Assembly: GCA_015039365.1 (NCBI GenBank)
Contig: WION01000071.1
Coordinates: forward strand, 1-64,000
Origin: Amanita rubescens
Taxonomy: Eukaryota > Basidiomycota > Agaricomycetes > Agaricales > Amanitaceae
Length of the DNA: 64,000 bases
Direction: 5' to 3'
Shown in pieces: positions 54,360-62,480 of this stretch. The notes beneath the pieces are model-generated. The model made no database searches, was not told the origin of the DNA, and saw nothing but the letters and a program-made list of their open reading frames with translations. Every line of letters starts with the position of its first letter. Within the stretch, counting starts at the first letter, position 1. A program made the translations under genes and the position numbers.

Positions 54360-55745
54360 TCAATAATAGTCGCGGCGGACAAGCTCTAGTGTCTTTAATT
54401 GTCCAGGATGACCCATAACTACGGGGTCATGATGCGACTTGATTATTTCGTTTCGTAATTCTTCGTTTTGAGGGACATAAACGCGTCCTTGATAACGAAT
54501 GATGTTGTCGTCGTTCTTCCAGTCATTAAACTTTGATCGGAGGGGTAGTTTTCCGTATTTAAGACCGTCGATTACAACTTTAGCGAATTTATCTTGTGGC
54601 AATAATTCAGTGATTTTATCTGCCCAAGATACATTGATCGCGGCGATAACCATGTCATCGGTGATCATGGTTTGCGGGATTTCTTTTGCTTTTGCTTCTT
54701 CTTCATTAATATGGTCAGGGCATCTCGATAAAGCGTCTGCCTGAATAAGTTTTGATCCAGGGACGTGTTCTAACTTGATATCAAACTCCGTGATTTCTTG
54801 CCACCAGCGTGACTGTCTGGCGGTCATCTTCTGCGGATGTTTGTAATATGATAAATTCTTATGATCACAGTGGATCATAATCGTGTGTGGGCTTCCTTTA
54901 AGAAGGTGTCTCCAGGTTTCAAACGCTTTCTTTATTGCTAATAACTCGCGATCGTATACTTGATATCTTTGTTCGGTATCGCTTAACCGATGACTGATAA
55001 ATCCACATGGGTGCAGTTCTCCATCAGATCCCCGTTGTTTCAGGACGGCTCCTACCGCCCAGTTTGACGCATCGGTCTCTAACAAAAACGGTTTCGTCGG
55101 ATCTGGCATAACTAGAACCGGTTCTTCTAGGAATTTCTCCTTTAACGTGTCAAATGCTTTCTGACACTCTGCATCCCATTGGAAAGGAACTGTTTTCTTT
55201 GTAAGTTCCGTGAGTGGAGCCACTATTTCGGCGTAGTTTCCTATAAATTTCCTGTAAAAATTTGCGAACCCTAGAAATGACCGAATTTGTTTAACGGTTT
55301 TTGGTTCGGGCCATTTGCTGATTCCAGCGAGTTTTACGGGGTCCATCATGATCTTTCCTTCTTTGACGATCATCCCAAGGAATTCAACTTCCTTGGCGAC
55401 GAATTTACATTTTTCCAGTTTCAGGAACAGATCGTTTTCTTTCAGCCGTTGCAGGACTTGCTTAGTGCGCTCCCTCGTTTCTTCCTCATTTGCTCCATAT
55501 ATCAACATGTCGTCAATATAGACGACTAGCCATCCTTCGGCTATCATGTCACGGAAGTATTCGTTCATCATCGTTTGAAATGTCGACGGTGAATTGCATA
55601 ATCCAAATAGCATTACAGTAGGCTCGAAGAGACCACGGTTCGTCGTGAACGCGGCTTTCCATTCGTCGCCTTTCTTTATTCGCACATTATTGTAACCCCA
55701 TCGGAGGTCTAACTTGGAGAAATATTTCGCTTTTCTTAGTTTCAA
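54360..55745 (-). pseudogene. Reverse transcriptase and RNase H, element A
   Basis: Shows RT motifs 'YFSKLDLRWGYNNVRIKKGD', 'TVMLFGLCNSPSTFQTMMNE' and catalytic 'LVVYIDDMLIYGAN' (Y-I-D-D), then thumb ('FLGFANFYRKFIGNYAEIVA') and RNase H ('FLLETDASNWAVGAVLKQRG', 'DRELLAIKKAFETWRHLLKG', 'TIMIHCDHKNLSYYKHPQKM'). The upstream RT sequence continues past a TGA (55808-55806; 'CQDY*YINSW', normally R) and a 2-nt insertion near 55,895 that throws 'KKGY' out of frame with 'RPSQSPQASPFFYVAKKE'. The ORF ends at the TGA at 54362-54360. A degenerate copy with intact catalytic motifs. Confidence 0.9.
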
Positions 55746-55825
55746 TAATAAGTCGGATACTAAAGGAAGGGGATAGGCATTTCGTTTTGTCCAGCTATTA
55801 ATGTATCAGTAATCTTGGCAGGGTC

Positions 55826-58800
55826 TCAACTCTCCTTTTTCTTTCTTTGCGACATAAAAGAAAGGAGATGCCTGCGGAGATTGTGACGGTCGAACTTATA
55901 ACCTTTTTTGAGTTGTTCATCGACCCATTTGTTCATTAGCTGTTCTTCGTGAATTGATAACGGGTAATTCTTTGCCACTTTAGGTTTAAACCCTTCTTTC
56001 AGATCTATCGCATGATCCCATTGTCGTGATATGGGAAATCGTTCCGATGTCTGTTTATCAAAAACTTTTCTCCATTTGTCGTATTCAGGGGGTAACTCTA
56101 CTTTCATAGATTTGTCTTCGTGTTCATGTGCGAGCGCTTGAGACGCTGACGTTTTTGCTTGGATCCAAAGGTGATCAGTCTCGAGATCTTCGTTTTCATC
56201 TGCGTCCAGTTCTTCTTCTTTTTGGATATACCGAAGGTACATTTCGGTTTCTTCGTCGTAATCAAACGTAGTTTCTTCTTCCGGATCGATCTTCCTACCA
56301 TCGGGGAACCTAACTGTTCCTTCAGACCAATCTATTCTGGGGTTGATTTCTCGGAGCCAAGGTAATCCTAGTATCAGTCGTTGATCGCCTAGTCGTGTGT
56401 GAAGACTTAACGACGTCGGATTTCCAGATGCCCGACGCCATCGGCCGTTGGCTATATACGCGTCCCGTTTCTCCCGCCAAAGGTGTTTCAATGCCTCTGG
56501 GCAACGCGCTGGTCGGTAGCGGTATACTTTGTCAACATCAATCAGCGGGATGGTGTGGTTTATGGCTCGGAATGGAGGCAGGGCCACTTTAGATGTGTCT
56601 GGGCATAAATCTCGAGCTTCGGCTGTGAGTTTGTCCCGTATTTTTTGTAAGTCATCTTCCACGATGTCTGCAGCGGCGGAGCTGATAGAATCTACCTCCT
56701 CTCCCCGCATTTCTAGTGCCTCGGCGGAGCCTACGACCACTCGAGTTGGGTTCAGACCAACGAGCACTTGATGCTGGAACAAGAACGGAGTCCCTAGTAT
56801 CATATCGTAGCTATCAAGATTCACGACGTCGAAACATCGTTTCTCGTCTATTGCCTGATACTTAAAGTCCACAGTGACAGAACAATTGATCTTCGAACGT
56901 GAACCATGTACAGCAAGTTGGACATTCGCTTGCTTTGCCAGAACCTCACGCGGCAACTTAAGTTGGTCAACAATTGTCGTCGAGACGAAGTCGGCCATCG
57001 AGCCTGTGTCGAGCAGTGCGCGTACCGGTTGGTCATTCACATTGACCGTCAAGATGATTGGCTTAGGGATAATGCGTCGGAAGTCTTTGACGCGCATCGC
57101 GGTACGTTCCACTGTATCTGGCTTTTGTTCGTCTGACTTCTTAGCTTTAGCTTTGTGAGGTCTGGCTGCGTTCAGCCCCAAGATAGTGGATACCCGACGA
57201 GTTCTCGACTGTCGGTCAAAGTCCCGACGGCCTCTAGCGCGTTCCAGGATGTCGTGGAGAGAAAAAGTCGAGGCGATTATTTCATCATGGGTGAGGTCCA
57301 GCTCGACATTGCCGGGGTCGATACAGACTAAATATCCCATCTCGATTTCGAAGACCTCCACCTCAAAATTGTCATCCCAGTTCTCATCGCGTTCCGCCAG
57401 GTTACGGAGCCCGACGCGTAGCCAATCGACGGCTTCGTATTGGTATCCGGTCCAAGGTCCCAAGAAGGGCAGGACCTCCCGTTCAAATTCGTGGATCCTC
57501 AACAAGTACTCCATTGAGAACTCGGGGTCCTGCAAATCGGCGTCGTACACTCGGTAAGCCAAGGGTTCATCTTCCCAATCACATATTTCATAGTAACGAG
57601 AGTCAGGTCCGTTGGTAACTTCTACCGTGAAGCGGTCCGAGTCCAGATGAGCACCAAAGTGATGACAGAACATCGAGCGCAGGCGCTCTTCGTTGGTGTC
57701 AGGCCTATCCCAATTCTCAGGCATCCAAGACCCGCCCTCCATCTCATCGGTAGGGAAATGTGCCATATTTACATGTAAGTCAACTTCCCGAGCCCGGTCA
57801 TCATTCGACTGAACGGAGTTAAGGTTAACAGCGCCCGCGTTGATAGTGGGCGCCCTCGCTTGTCGTCGCTTGGGGCAATTCCGGCTCTCGTGACCAACAT
57901 CCTTACACGAGAAGCAACGCTGCTCAGCGCGTAGTCTATCTCGCTCCTCATTAGACATCCGAGACCTCGGCGGCCTCCTCGGACCTCGCCTATGTGAGTT
58001 TTGAGTCTGGTTCCCGTTGGTGGGCGTAGACTTATTTTCAGCAGGTTTATGGTAATCGGGGAATTCGTCGTTAGACGTTCCGGTACCTTCGCGTCGAGCG
58101 GGTCTCGGTCCGTCCACTCGGTTCGTGAAGCGGCCCCAACGGCGACCAGTCGGTTGCCCCTTCCACATGCGCTCCTCGCGCTTTTTAGTCTCAATCGCGT
58201 CTTCACGACGCTGAGCATATTTAACAAGTTTTTCGAACCCGGTACGTTCGGGGTTCATTCCTTTCTCAATCAGGTTCAAGCGAAGGTGCTGATGGATACC
58301 TTGCCAGAAGATCTGAGTAATTTCGCGATCCGTCACATCCGGGAAGCGCACGGCCATAGATTCAAGCTCGCGCGCGTAGTCCCGAACGGTCATCGTACCC
58401 TGAACGGTACTCATCATCTTCTCGTGCAACTCAAGCTTGAAGTGGGAAGGGAAGCAGTAGTTGAAGAGGCCCTCATAGACTTGTTGTCTATCCCAGCCTT
58501 TCAAGTTCCTCACGACGTGCTTCATCATAAATTGACTAGCCTTTCCACTTGTCCACTTTACCATGAACTGAACCGATGTCGCCGAGTCAATGTCGTACCA
58601 ATCGCAAAAGGTATCAACTTCAAAAGTCCATTGATCGAGCGTGTCTAAGTCCGCCGCACCGTTATACTTAAACGGGTCTTTCATCTTTATGTTCTTTGAG
58701 TTTGGCACTTTAGACTTTTCGTGCTTGTTCTTCTTCGAGCACCTAATAGGTGTCTCCGAAGAGTCAGAACTCTCGTGCTCAGATGAGTCAGAACTAGGCG

Positions 58801-59980
58801 GACTAGGTGGTCCGTGCCCGTTCCCCGAGTCAGCTATAGACTCGCTCGACTCGGATGGTGGAGATTCACTCCTTTTCTTAGTCGTCGCCCGAAACCAACC
58901 CCCGTCGGGCTTTTCCGAGTCATCACGTTTGAAATGCTCGGGGCCCTGGCGGAATAAGGCGGGCGGCTTCCATTCAGAGTAGCGCGGACCCGTTTTTCGA
59001 GGGTCTACATTCTTTACTTTCGCAGTAGGGTCAGATGCGCCCTCCGCTTTTTTATCTTTTGGGGTAGTACTCGGCCGTTCGTCTTTAAGCTCCACGATAA
59101 CAGCCATCGTACTAATCCGTTCACACTCGTCATTGTCAGATAAGTCTCGTAGTTTATTGAGTAATTCATCTACTAGATCTTCTTCATCGCTAGTCTCGAT
59201 CTCCGGCAGACGAGGGGGTTCAATCGGAAAGTATTCCAGTTGATCTTCGTCATCACTCAACTCAATCTGTAATTGATTGCTCAGACTGGGGTGGAGGATG
59301 AGAGACACGCCCTCCAGAACATTCCCCAGTTGACTTTGAGTCTGAGTGTCGTCACTTATGTCGTCCACGAGCTCGCCGCTCAAATGGTTCGACAACTCCC
59401 CGGAGACGAGCTCACCGCTCAAATCCCCAGGTGCGAGCTTACCGCTCCAGCAGGAGTAATTGGGAGCGAGCTCACCGCTCAAGCTCCGCTCACGGTCCAC
59501 GAGCTTGCCGCTCAAGTGGGACTTCTCTTCCGAGAAGTCATCGGCCCTTACCGAATCATCCGGCGGCGGCGTCGTAAGTCGAGACACGTCCGGCGAGGTT
59601 ATGACTTGTTCACGCCACGGAGAGTTGGTCGGGTACTCTCCGGGGAAGACAGGGTCGGCAGGCTCGATATGCTCTTCAACGTTGCGCGTGAAGTGATGGT
59701 GGAGGTCGGCTACTCGTCGATGCAGAGCGCCGGGGTCGTCCACTGGTTCACGTCGCGCACGACCACTACGGGTCTGTCTTGGTGCGTCCGGGTCGCTGTC
59801 GTGGCCCCATTTTTGACCTAAGTCATCAGTAGATAGACCTACTTCTTTTTGGGCCACGACGTCGTAAGTCCAGTATCTTGACTTGCGGCGATCCGCAGCA
59901 CGTTGCAGCTCCTCGGCGAGAGTCCCAGGCAGGGCGCCGGAGCTGCTTTTGGGTTGTTTTGTGGTGTTCCTAGTCGTCAT
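55826..59980 (-). CDS. Chimeric ORF: element B gag-protease-RT start fused to element A protease-RT
   Basis: One uninterrupted frame of 1,384 codons. Residues 1 to about 1190 belong to element B: a disordered N-terminus with repeated L-S-G-[KE]-L motifs, capsid ('KDPFKYNGAADLDTLDQWTF', 'MMSTVQGTMTVRDYARELES'), zinc knuckle 'CFSCKDVGHESRNC', aspartic protease 'VRALLDTGSMADFVS' and the RT entry 'LPPFRAINHTIPLIDVDKVY', ending at 'RWRRASGNPTS'. After 13 nt of B's LTR end and the target duplication the frame passes into A ('LGDQRLILGLPWLREINP', 'RIDWSEGTVRFPDGRKIDPE'), and it ends out of frame at 'SQRKKKES'. Expression from B's LTR could yield a B Gag-protease with an A-derived tail. Confidence 0.9.
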   Translation of the reverse strand: MTTRNTTKQPKSSSGALPGTLAEELQRAADRRKSRYWTYDVVAQKEVGLSTDDLGQKWGHDSDPDAPRQTRSGRARREPVDDPGALHRRVADLHHHFTRNVEEHIEPADPVFPGEYPTNSPWREQVITSPDVSRLTTPPPDDSVRADDFSEEKSHLSGKLVDRERSLSGELAPNYSCWSGKLAPGDLSGELVSGELSNHLSGELVDDISDDTQTQSQLGNVLEGVSLILHPSLSNQLQIELSDDEDQLEYFPIEPPRLPEIETSDEEDLVDELLNKLRDLSDNDECERISTMAVIVELKDERPSTTPKDKKAEGASDPTAKVKNVDPRKTGPRYSEWKPPALFRQGPEHFKRDDSEKPDGGWFRATTKKRSESPPSESSESIADSGNGHGPPSPPSSDSSEHESSDSSETPIRCSKKNKHEKSKVPNSKNIKMKDPFKYNGAADLDTLDQWTFEVDTFCDWYDIDSATSVQFMVKWTSGKASQFMMKHVVRNLKGWDRQQVYEGLFNYCFPSHFKLELHEKMMSTVQGTMTVRDYARELESMAVRFPDVTDREITQIFWQGIHQHLRLNLIEKGMNPERTGFEKLVKYAQRREDAIETKKREERMWKGQPTGRRWGRFTNRVDGPRPARREGTGTSNDEFPDYHKPAENKSTPTNGNQTQNSHRRGPRRPPRSRMSNEERDRLRAEQRCFSCKDVGHESRNCPKRRQARAPTINAGAVNLNSVQSNDDRAREVDLHVNMAHFPTDEMEGGSWMPENWDRPDTNEERLRSMFCHHFGAHLDSDRFTVEVTNGPDSRYYEICDWEDEPLAYRVYDADLQDPEFSMEYLLRIHEFEREVLPFLGPWTGYQYEAVDWLRVGLRNLAERDENWDDNFEVEVFEIEMGYLVCIDPGNVELDLTHDEIIASTFSLHDILERARGRRDFDRQSRTRRVSTILGLNAARPHKAKAKKSDEQKPDTVERTAMRVKDFRRIIPKPIILTVNVNDQPVRALLDTGSMADFVSTTIVDQLKLPREVLAKQANVQLAVHGSRSKINCSVTVDFKYQAIDEKRCFDVVNLDSYDMILGTPFLFQHQVLVGLNPTRVVVGSAEALEMRGEEVDSISSAAADIVEDDLQKIRDKLTAEARDLCPDTSKVALPPFRAINHTIPLIDVDKVYRYRPARCPEALKHLWREKRDAYIANGRWRRASGNPTSLSLHTRLGDQRLILGLPWLREINPRIDWSEGTVRFPDGRKIDPEEETTFDYDEETEMYLRYIQKEEELDADENEDLETDHLWIQAKTSASQALAHEHEDKSMKVELPPEYDKWRKVFDKQTSERFPISRQWDHAIDLKEGFKPKVAKNYPLSIHEEQLMNKWVDEQLKKGYKFDRHNLRRHLLSFMSQRKKKES

Positions 59981-60330
59981 TGTCGACGGTGAGCGATAAG
60001 GAAAATTTTTTGAGTTGTTTGTTGTTGTTTGTAGGCGACGTCGGGGGTGATCAAGCCCTTTGGAAGCCTTGTAGGGTTTCTAAGAGTAGTTTATACGCAA
60101 AAAAATGTGAAGACTTAAGCTTTCGATGCGGTTGAGATCGATAGTTAATGTCTCCAACGAGGAATCCCGAGTAGAGTAGCAGTCACACGAGGGAGATGCG
60201 TAGTCAAGAGTTAGGAGAATCCTACGGTTACGAGTACAAGTCTGGCTTATATAGTAAGGTAGTCTAAATATATATCTCTAAGGAGTCTGATAAGACTCTT
60301 CTTCTCGGTGTTTGCGGGTGCTCCTTTACA
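56398..60330 (-). mobile_element. Ty3/gypsy element B, internally deleted, nested in A
   Basis: On the minus strand it begins TGTAAAGGAGC (60330) and ends CTTCACA (56398), flanked by CACGA on both sides (plus strand TCGTG at 56393-56397 and 60331-60335), a perfect 5-bp target duplication. The 5' LTR is whole (60330-60106). The 3' end keeps only the last 13 nt of an LTR (56398-56410), joined directly to B's early RT, so most of RT, RNase H, integrase and U3-R of the 3' LTR are lost. Confidence 0.92.
60106..60330 (-). repeat. 5' LTR of element B, 225 bp
   Basis: TGTAAAGG...TCTTCACA on the minus strand. Contains CTATATAAG (complement of about 60,246-60,254), a TATA box, 75-85 bp from its 5' end, so transcription should start near 60,220. 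The B gag ATG is 126 bp past its 3' end. Confidence 0.85.
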
Positions 60331-60714
60331 TCGTGTGACATAAAACCAGTCTTTAAACCGGTTGTCTTCGATGTTATAGCTTATCTGGATTTTATACCGT
60401 ATATCTCCAGACTTGTTATTTGTTCCATCCACATTTCGCACTGGGATGGGTTTCTTTAAGCGAGTGATTTCGTTCCAATTGACAAGTGAGCTATCGGCGA
60501 ATTTTCCTTGCGCGCCTGAGTCGATAAGGGCTTTGGTTTCAGCGGTTTTCAGATTCGAACATTTGGTAATGGGAATGGTGATTTTATTTCTGGATATAGA
60601 GGATACTGTTACACCATTTATACATAATTGTTCGTCTTCGGAGACGACGGACGCTGATTCATCGTCGTCTCGTTCTAAAAACCCTTTTTGTTCAGTTTTC
60701 GGCGGGCGCTGCAT
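60331..60714 (-). pseudogene. Element A protease, first part (cut by element B)
   Basis: Contains 'ALIDSGAQGKFADSSL', the retroviral-type aspartic protease active site (D-S-G), then 'RFKDWFYVTR', where B interrupts it; the frame then reads 86 nt into B's LTR to a stop at 60247. It overlaps the knuckle ORF by 40 nt in the -1 frame, with a GGGTTTT heptamer at the overlap, so it was probably made by frameshifting. Its continuation lies at 56397 and below. Confidence 0.82.
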
Positions 60715-61052
60715 GGTAATGTTTTCGCCATTTCTCGTATGACGGCGATTCTCTGGTCTTCGTCGTTTTCACTGTCGGATTCTTCGCTTGACGATCCACT
60801 GTCGTCTTCACCGCTATCCGCATCCAGCGCTCTGATTCTTTTTCCTTTTCCTTTCCCTTTGTTGCGGTTATTGTTTCGTCCGCGTGGTTTTCCTCGAAAT
60901 CGTCCTTTCGGCGCTGCCCTTCCTCGTGAGTTCCCAAGGTTTTGTCGTTTCTTCTTGGGATTAGGGCAGTCGGATATTAAGTGTCCTGTATTTCCGCATC
61001 CATAACATACAGCGGTTTTTACCCAATCCATGGAGGTTTCCGCAATCTGCAT
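60675..61052 (-). CDS. Element A nucleocapsid segment with zinc knuckle
   Basis: 'VCYGCGNTGHLISDC' is a C-x2-C-x4-H-x4-C knuckle, followed by an Arg/Gly/Asn-rich basic run ('RGRAAPKGRFRGKPRGRNNN') and an acidic stretch ('SGSSSEESDSENDEDQR'). It is in the same frame as the capsid ORF, separated only by one TGA at 61058-61056 and one codon, so capsid and nucleocapsid were once one Gag. It ends TAG at 60677-60675, directly after GGGTTTT. Confidence 0.8.
   Translation of the reverse strand: MQIAETSMDWVKTAVCYGCGNTGHLISDCPNPKKKRQNLGNSRGRAAPKGRFRGKPRGRNNNRNKGKGKGKRIRALDADSGEDDSGSSSEESDSENDEDQRIAVIREMAKTLPCSARRKLNKKGF
60678..60684 (-). promoter_or_regulatory. Candidate -1 ribosomal frameshift site, gag/pro of element A
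   Basis: Minus-strand GGGTTTT fits the X-XXY-YYZ slippery rule in the zero (Gag) frame: AAG GGT TTT, then TAG. Slipping back one base gives AAA GGG TTT TTA GAA, exactly the protease frame (KGFLERDD). The stop lies immediately after the heptamer. A downstream pseudoknot was not assessed. Confidence 0.6.
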
Positions 61053-61055
61053 CCG

Positions 61056-61742
61056 TCATGCTTGTCGGTTCAATTCTAATACAGCCTCGTCGACTTCCAT
61101 TTTATCATCAGCTTCTTTAGCTTGGCCAAAAGTGGAGAATAAAGTGTTCGCCACTTCTATGTCAAGGATACGAGTTCGTAATGATTTATAAGTTGTCGGG
61201 GCACCTCCTAGTCGTAGTTTTTCTCGTAAGGTGTTTGGTAATCCCAAAACTAGGAGATGACATTTCGTCGTATCATCGGTGACTTTGGCTAAATTAAGAT
61301 CTCGGTCGACGCGCGCGATGTATTGATTAATTGATTGTTTCGGGAGTTTTCTCCATGTGAGTAGTCTGTGCATAGCTAGTCCTGGTTCGTCTACTTGTCC
61401 CCAATCTTCTTTTAGTTCTTTAACAAAAGCGTTGTAGTTGGCGTATTTTGTCGTTTCAGCGTCATATTCGGTTATTTTGTTGTCGCGCCATTGTTGAGCG
61501 TTGCCGTCAATATGATACATAATGAACTGTATTTTATCTTGGGCATCCGTCATTTTATTCATTTTCATGAATAATTCGGCTTTCGCTATGAATGGATTGA
61601 GATATTTTCGATCTCCTTCGAACGGTTTAGGAGGTTTGATCTTTGGTAGATCTGACCTTGGTTCGGTCCGGGGTCCTGATCCACTCATATCTCGTTCTTT
61701 TCCTTTTCTAGAAGGAAATGGGTTGATTGGTGGGGCAAACAA
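61056..61742 (-). CDS. Element A Gag capsid
   Basis: From ATG 61742 (MFAPPINPFPSRKGKERD), though the frame is open further upstream to about 61,905. Gag core: 'IKPPKPFEGDRKYLNPFIAK', 'KIQFIMYHIDGNAQQWRDNK', 'LLTWRKLPKQSINQYIARVD', 'CHLLVLGLPNTLREKLRLGG'. This is a typical Ty3/gypsy capsid, which assembles virus-like particles in the cytoplasm. It ends at TGA 61058-61056, followed in frame by the zinc-knuckle segment; either a nonsense mutation (from CGA or TGG) or a leaky stop. Confidence 0.85.
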   Translation of the reverse strand: MFAPPINPFPSRKGKERDMSGSGPRTEPRSDLPKIKPPKPFEGDRKYLNPFIAKAELFMKMNKMTDAQDKIQFIMYHIDGNAQQWRDNKITEYDAETTKYANYNAFVKELKEDWGQVDEPGLAMHRLLTWRKLPKQSINQYIARVDRDLNLAKVTDDTTKCHLLVLGLPNTLREKLRLGGAPTTYKSLRTRILDIEVANTLFSTFGQAKEADDKMEVDEAVLELNRQA

Positions 61743-61922
61743 GTATGGAAATACAACAGGGGGTGATGGTGCGGGTCGTGTAGCTTCGAGTCTTGATTCA
61801 GTTACAAGGGATAAGGAAGCGATGAGTTGAGCTGAGGTTTCGTCTTCAACTCGTTGTTCAACTGTGGGTATAACAACGTCTTCGGTTCCAGGTGCGTTGT
61901 AATGTACCGATTCCGGTTACGT

Positions 61923-62451
61923 TGTGCAGCAGGCATCCGCGGCCCGATATTCCAACATCGGAGATATCCGTCGGAGCATTCCGACGCACTTAAACCTTCG
62001 CGCCTCGACACCCGTACACGATGCCAAGGGCTCAACCCGCCGACTCGACATATTCATACAGCAAGGCAATCCGCATACGCGCACGGACCATCGGAGGAGC
62101 TCAGGATGATTGCAGTGAGTGCGCCTCGTGCATATTAGTTTATATACGGCTTCATTGTACTGTATGGACATCGAATATACTGCCCTTCACTCCTCCGCAT
62201 CCGTTTGATATCTCTCCGTCGCAACTTCGTTGCACTCACGTTCCTTTACGTCGCGGGTTCACTCCGTCACCGTCGTACGCCTTCGCACTTGTCCGACTTC
62301 GTTCCGTCGCGACGCATCTTCGTCGGACCTGCGTCCGTTTGCATTGCGGGTTTACTCCGTCTCCGTACTCTGTACGGTTCCCCTTTGTTAGCCTTTCCTG
62401 CGGACCCCTTTGGGCGGACAAGTACATCGCACGCCCTTCTCACACGTTTCA
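61923..62451 (+). repeat. Probable 5' LTR of element C
   Basis: Begins TGTGCAGCAGG and ends near CACGTTTCA, two bases before TGGAGCCCACCGTGAGGGG, which could be a tRNA primer-binding site (starts TGG). Contains TTTATATAC at about 62,139-62,147 as a possible TATA box, and an internal near-repeat GCGGGTT(C/T)ACTCCGTC at about 62,261 and 62,345. Only one copy is in the window, so boundaries are tentative. Confidence 0.45.
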
Positions 62452-62480
62452 CCTGGAGCCCACCGTGAGGGGTTCCTTAG

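Larger units (their letters stand above)
50939..61922 (-). mobile_element. Ty3/gypsy chromovirus element A (interrupted)
   Basis: Order on the minus strand: gag capsid (61742-61056), zinc knuckle (61052-60675), protease start (60714-60331), [element B inserted], protease end and RT (from 56397), RT/RNase H (55745-54360), integrase with chromodomain (54353-53148), third ORF (53203-50996), polypurine tract, 3' LTR (50938-50509). Removing B with one copy of its target duplication restores the frame (FYVTR-LGDQRL). Pol has a 2-nt insertion near 55,895 and TGA codons at 55,808 and 54,362 where the family has R and W, so the copy is dead. The 5' end is cut by element C at about 61,922. Confidence 0.88.

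Noticed and set aside
58001..58648. 215-codon plus frame in element B
   Set aside because: Antisense of the B Gag coding sequence.
59273..59821. 182-codon plus frame opposite B Gag
   Set aside because: Shadow of the LSG[KE]L repeat region on the coding strand.
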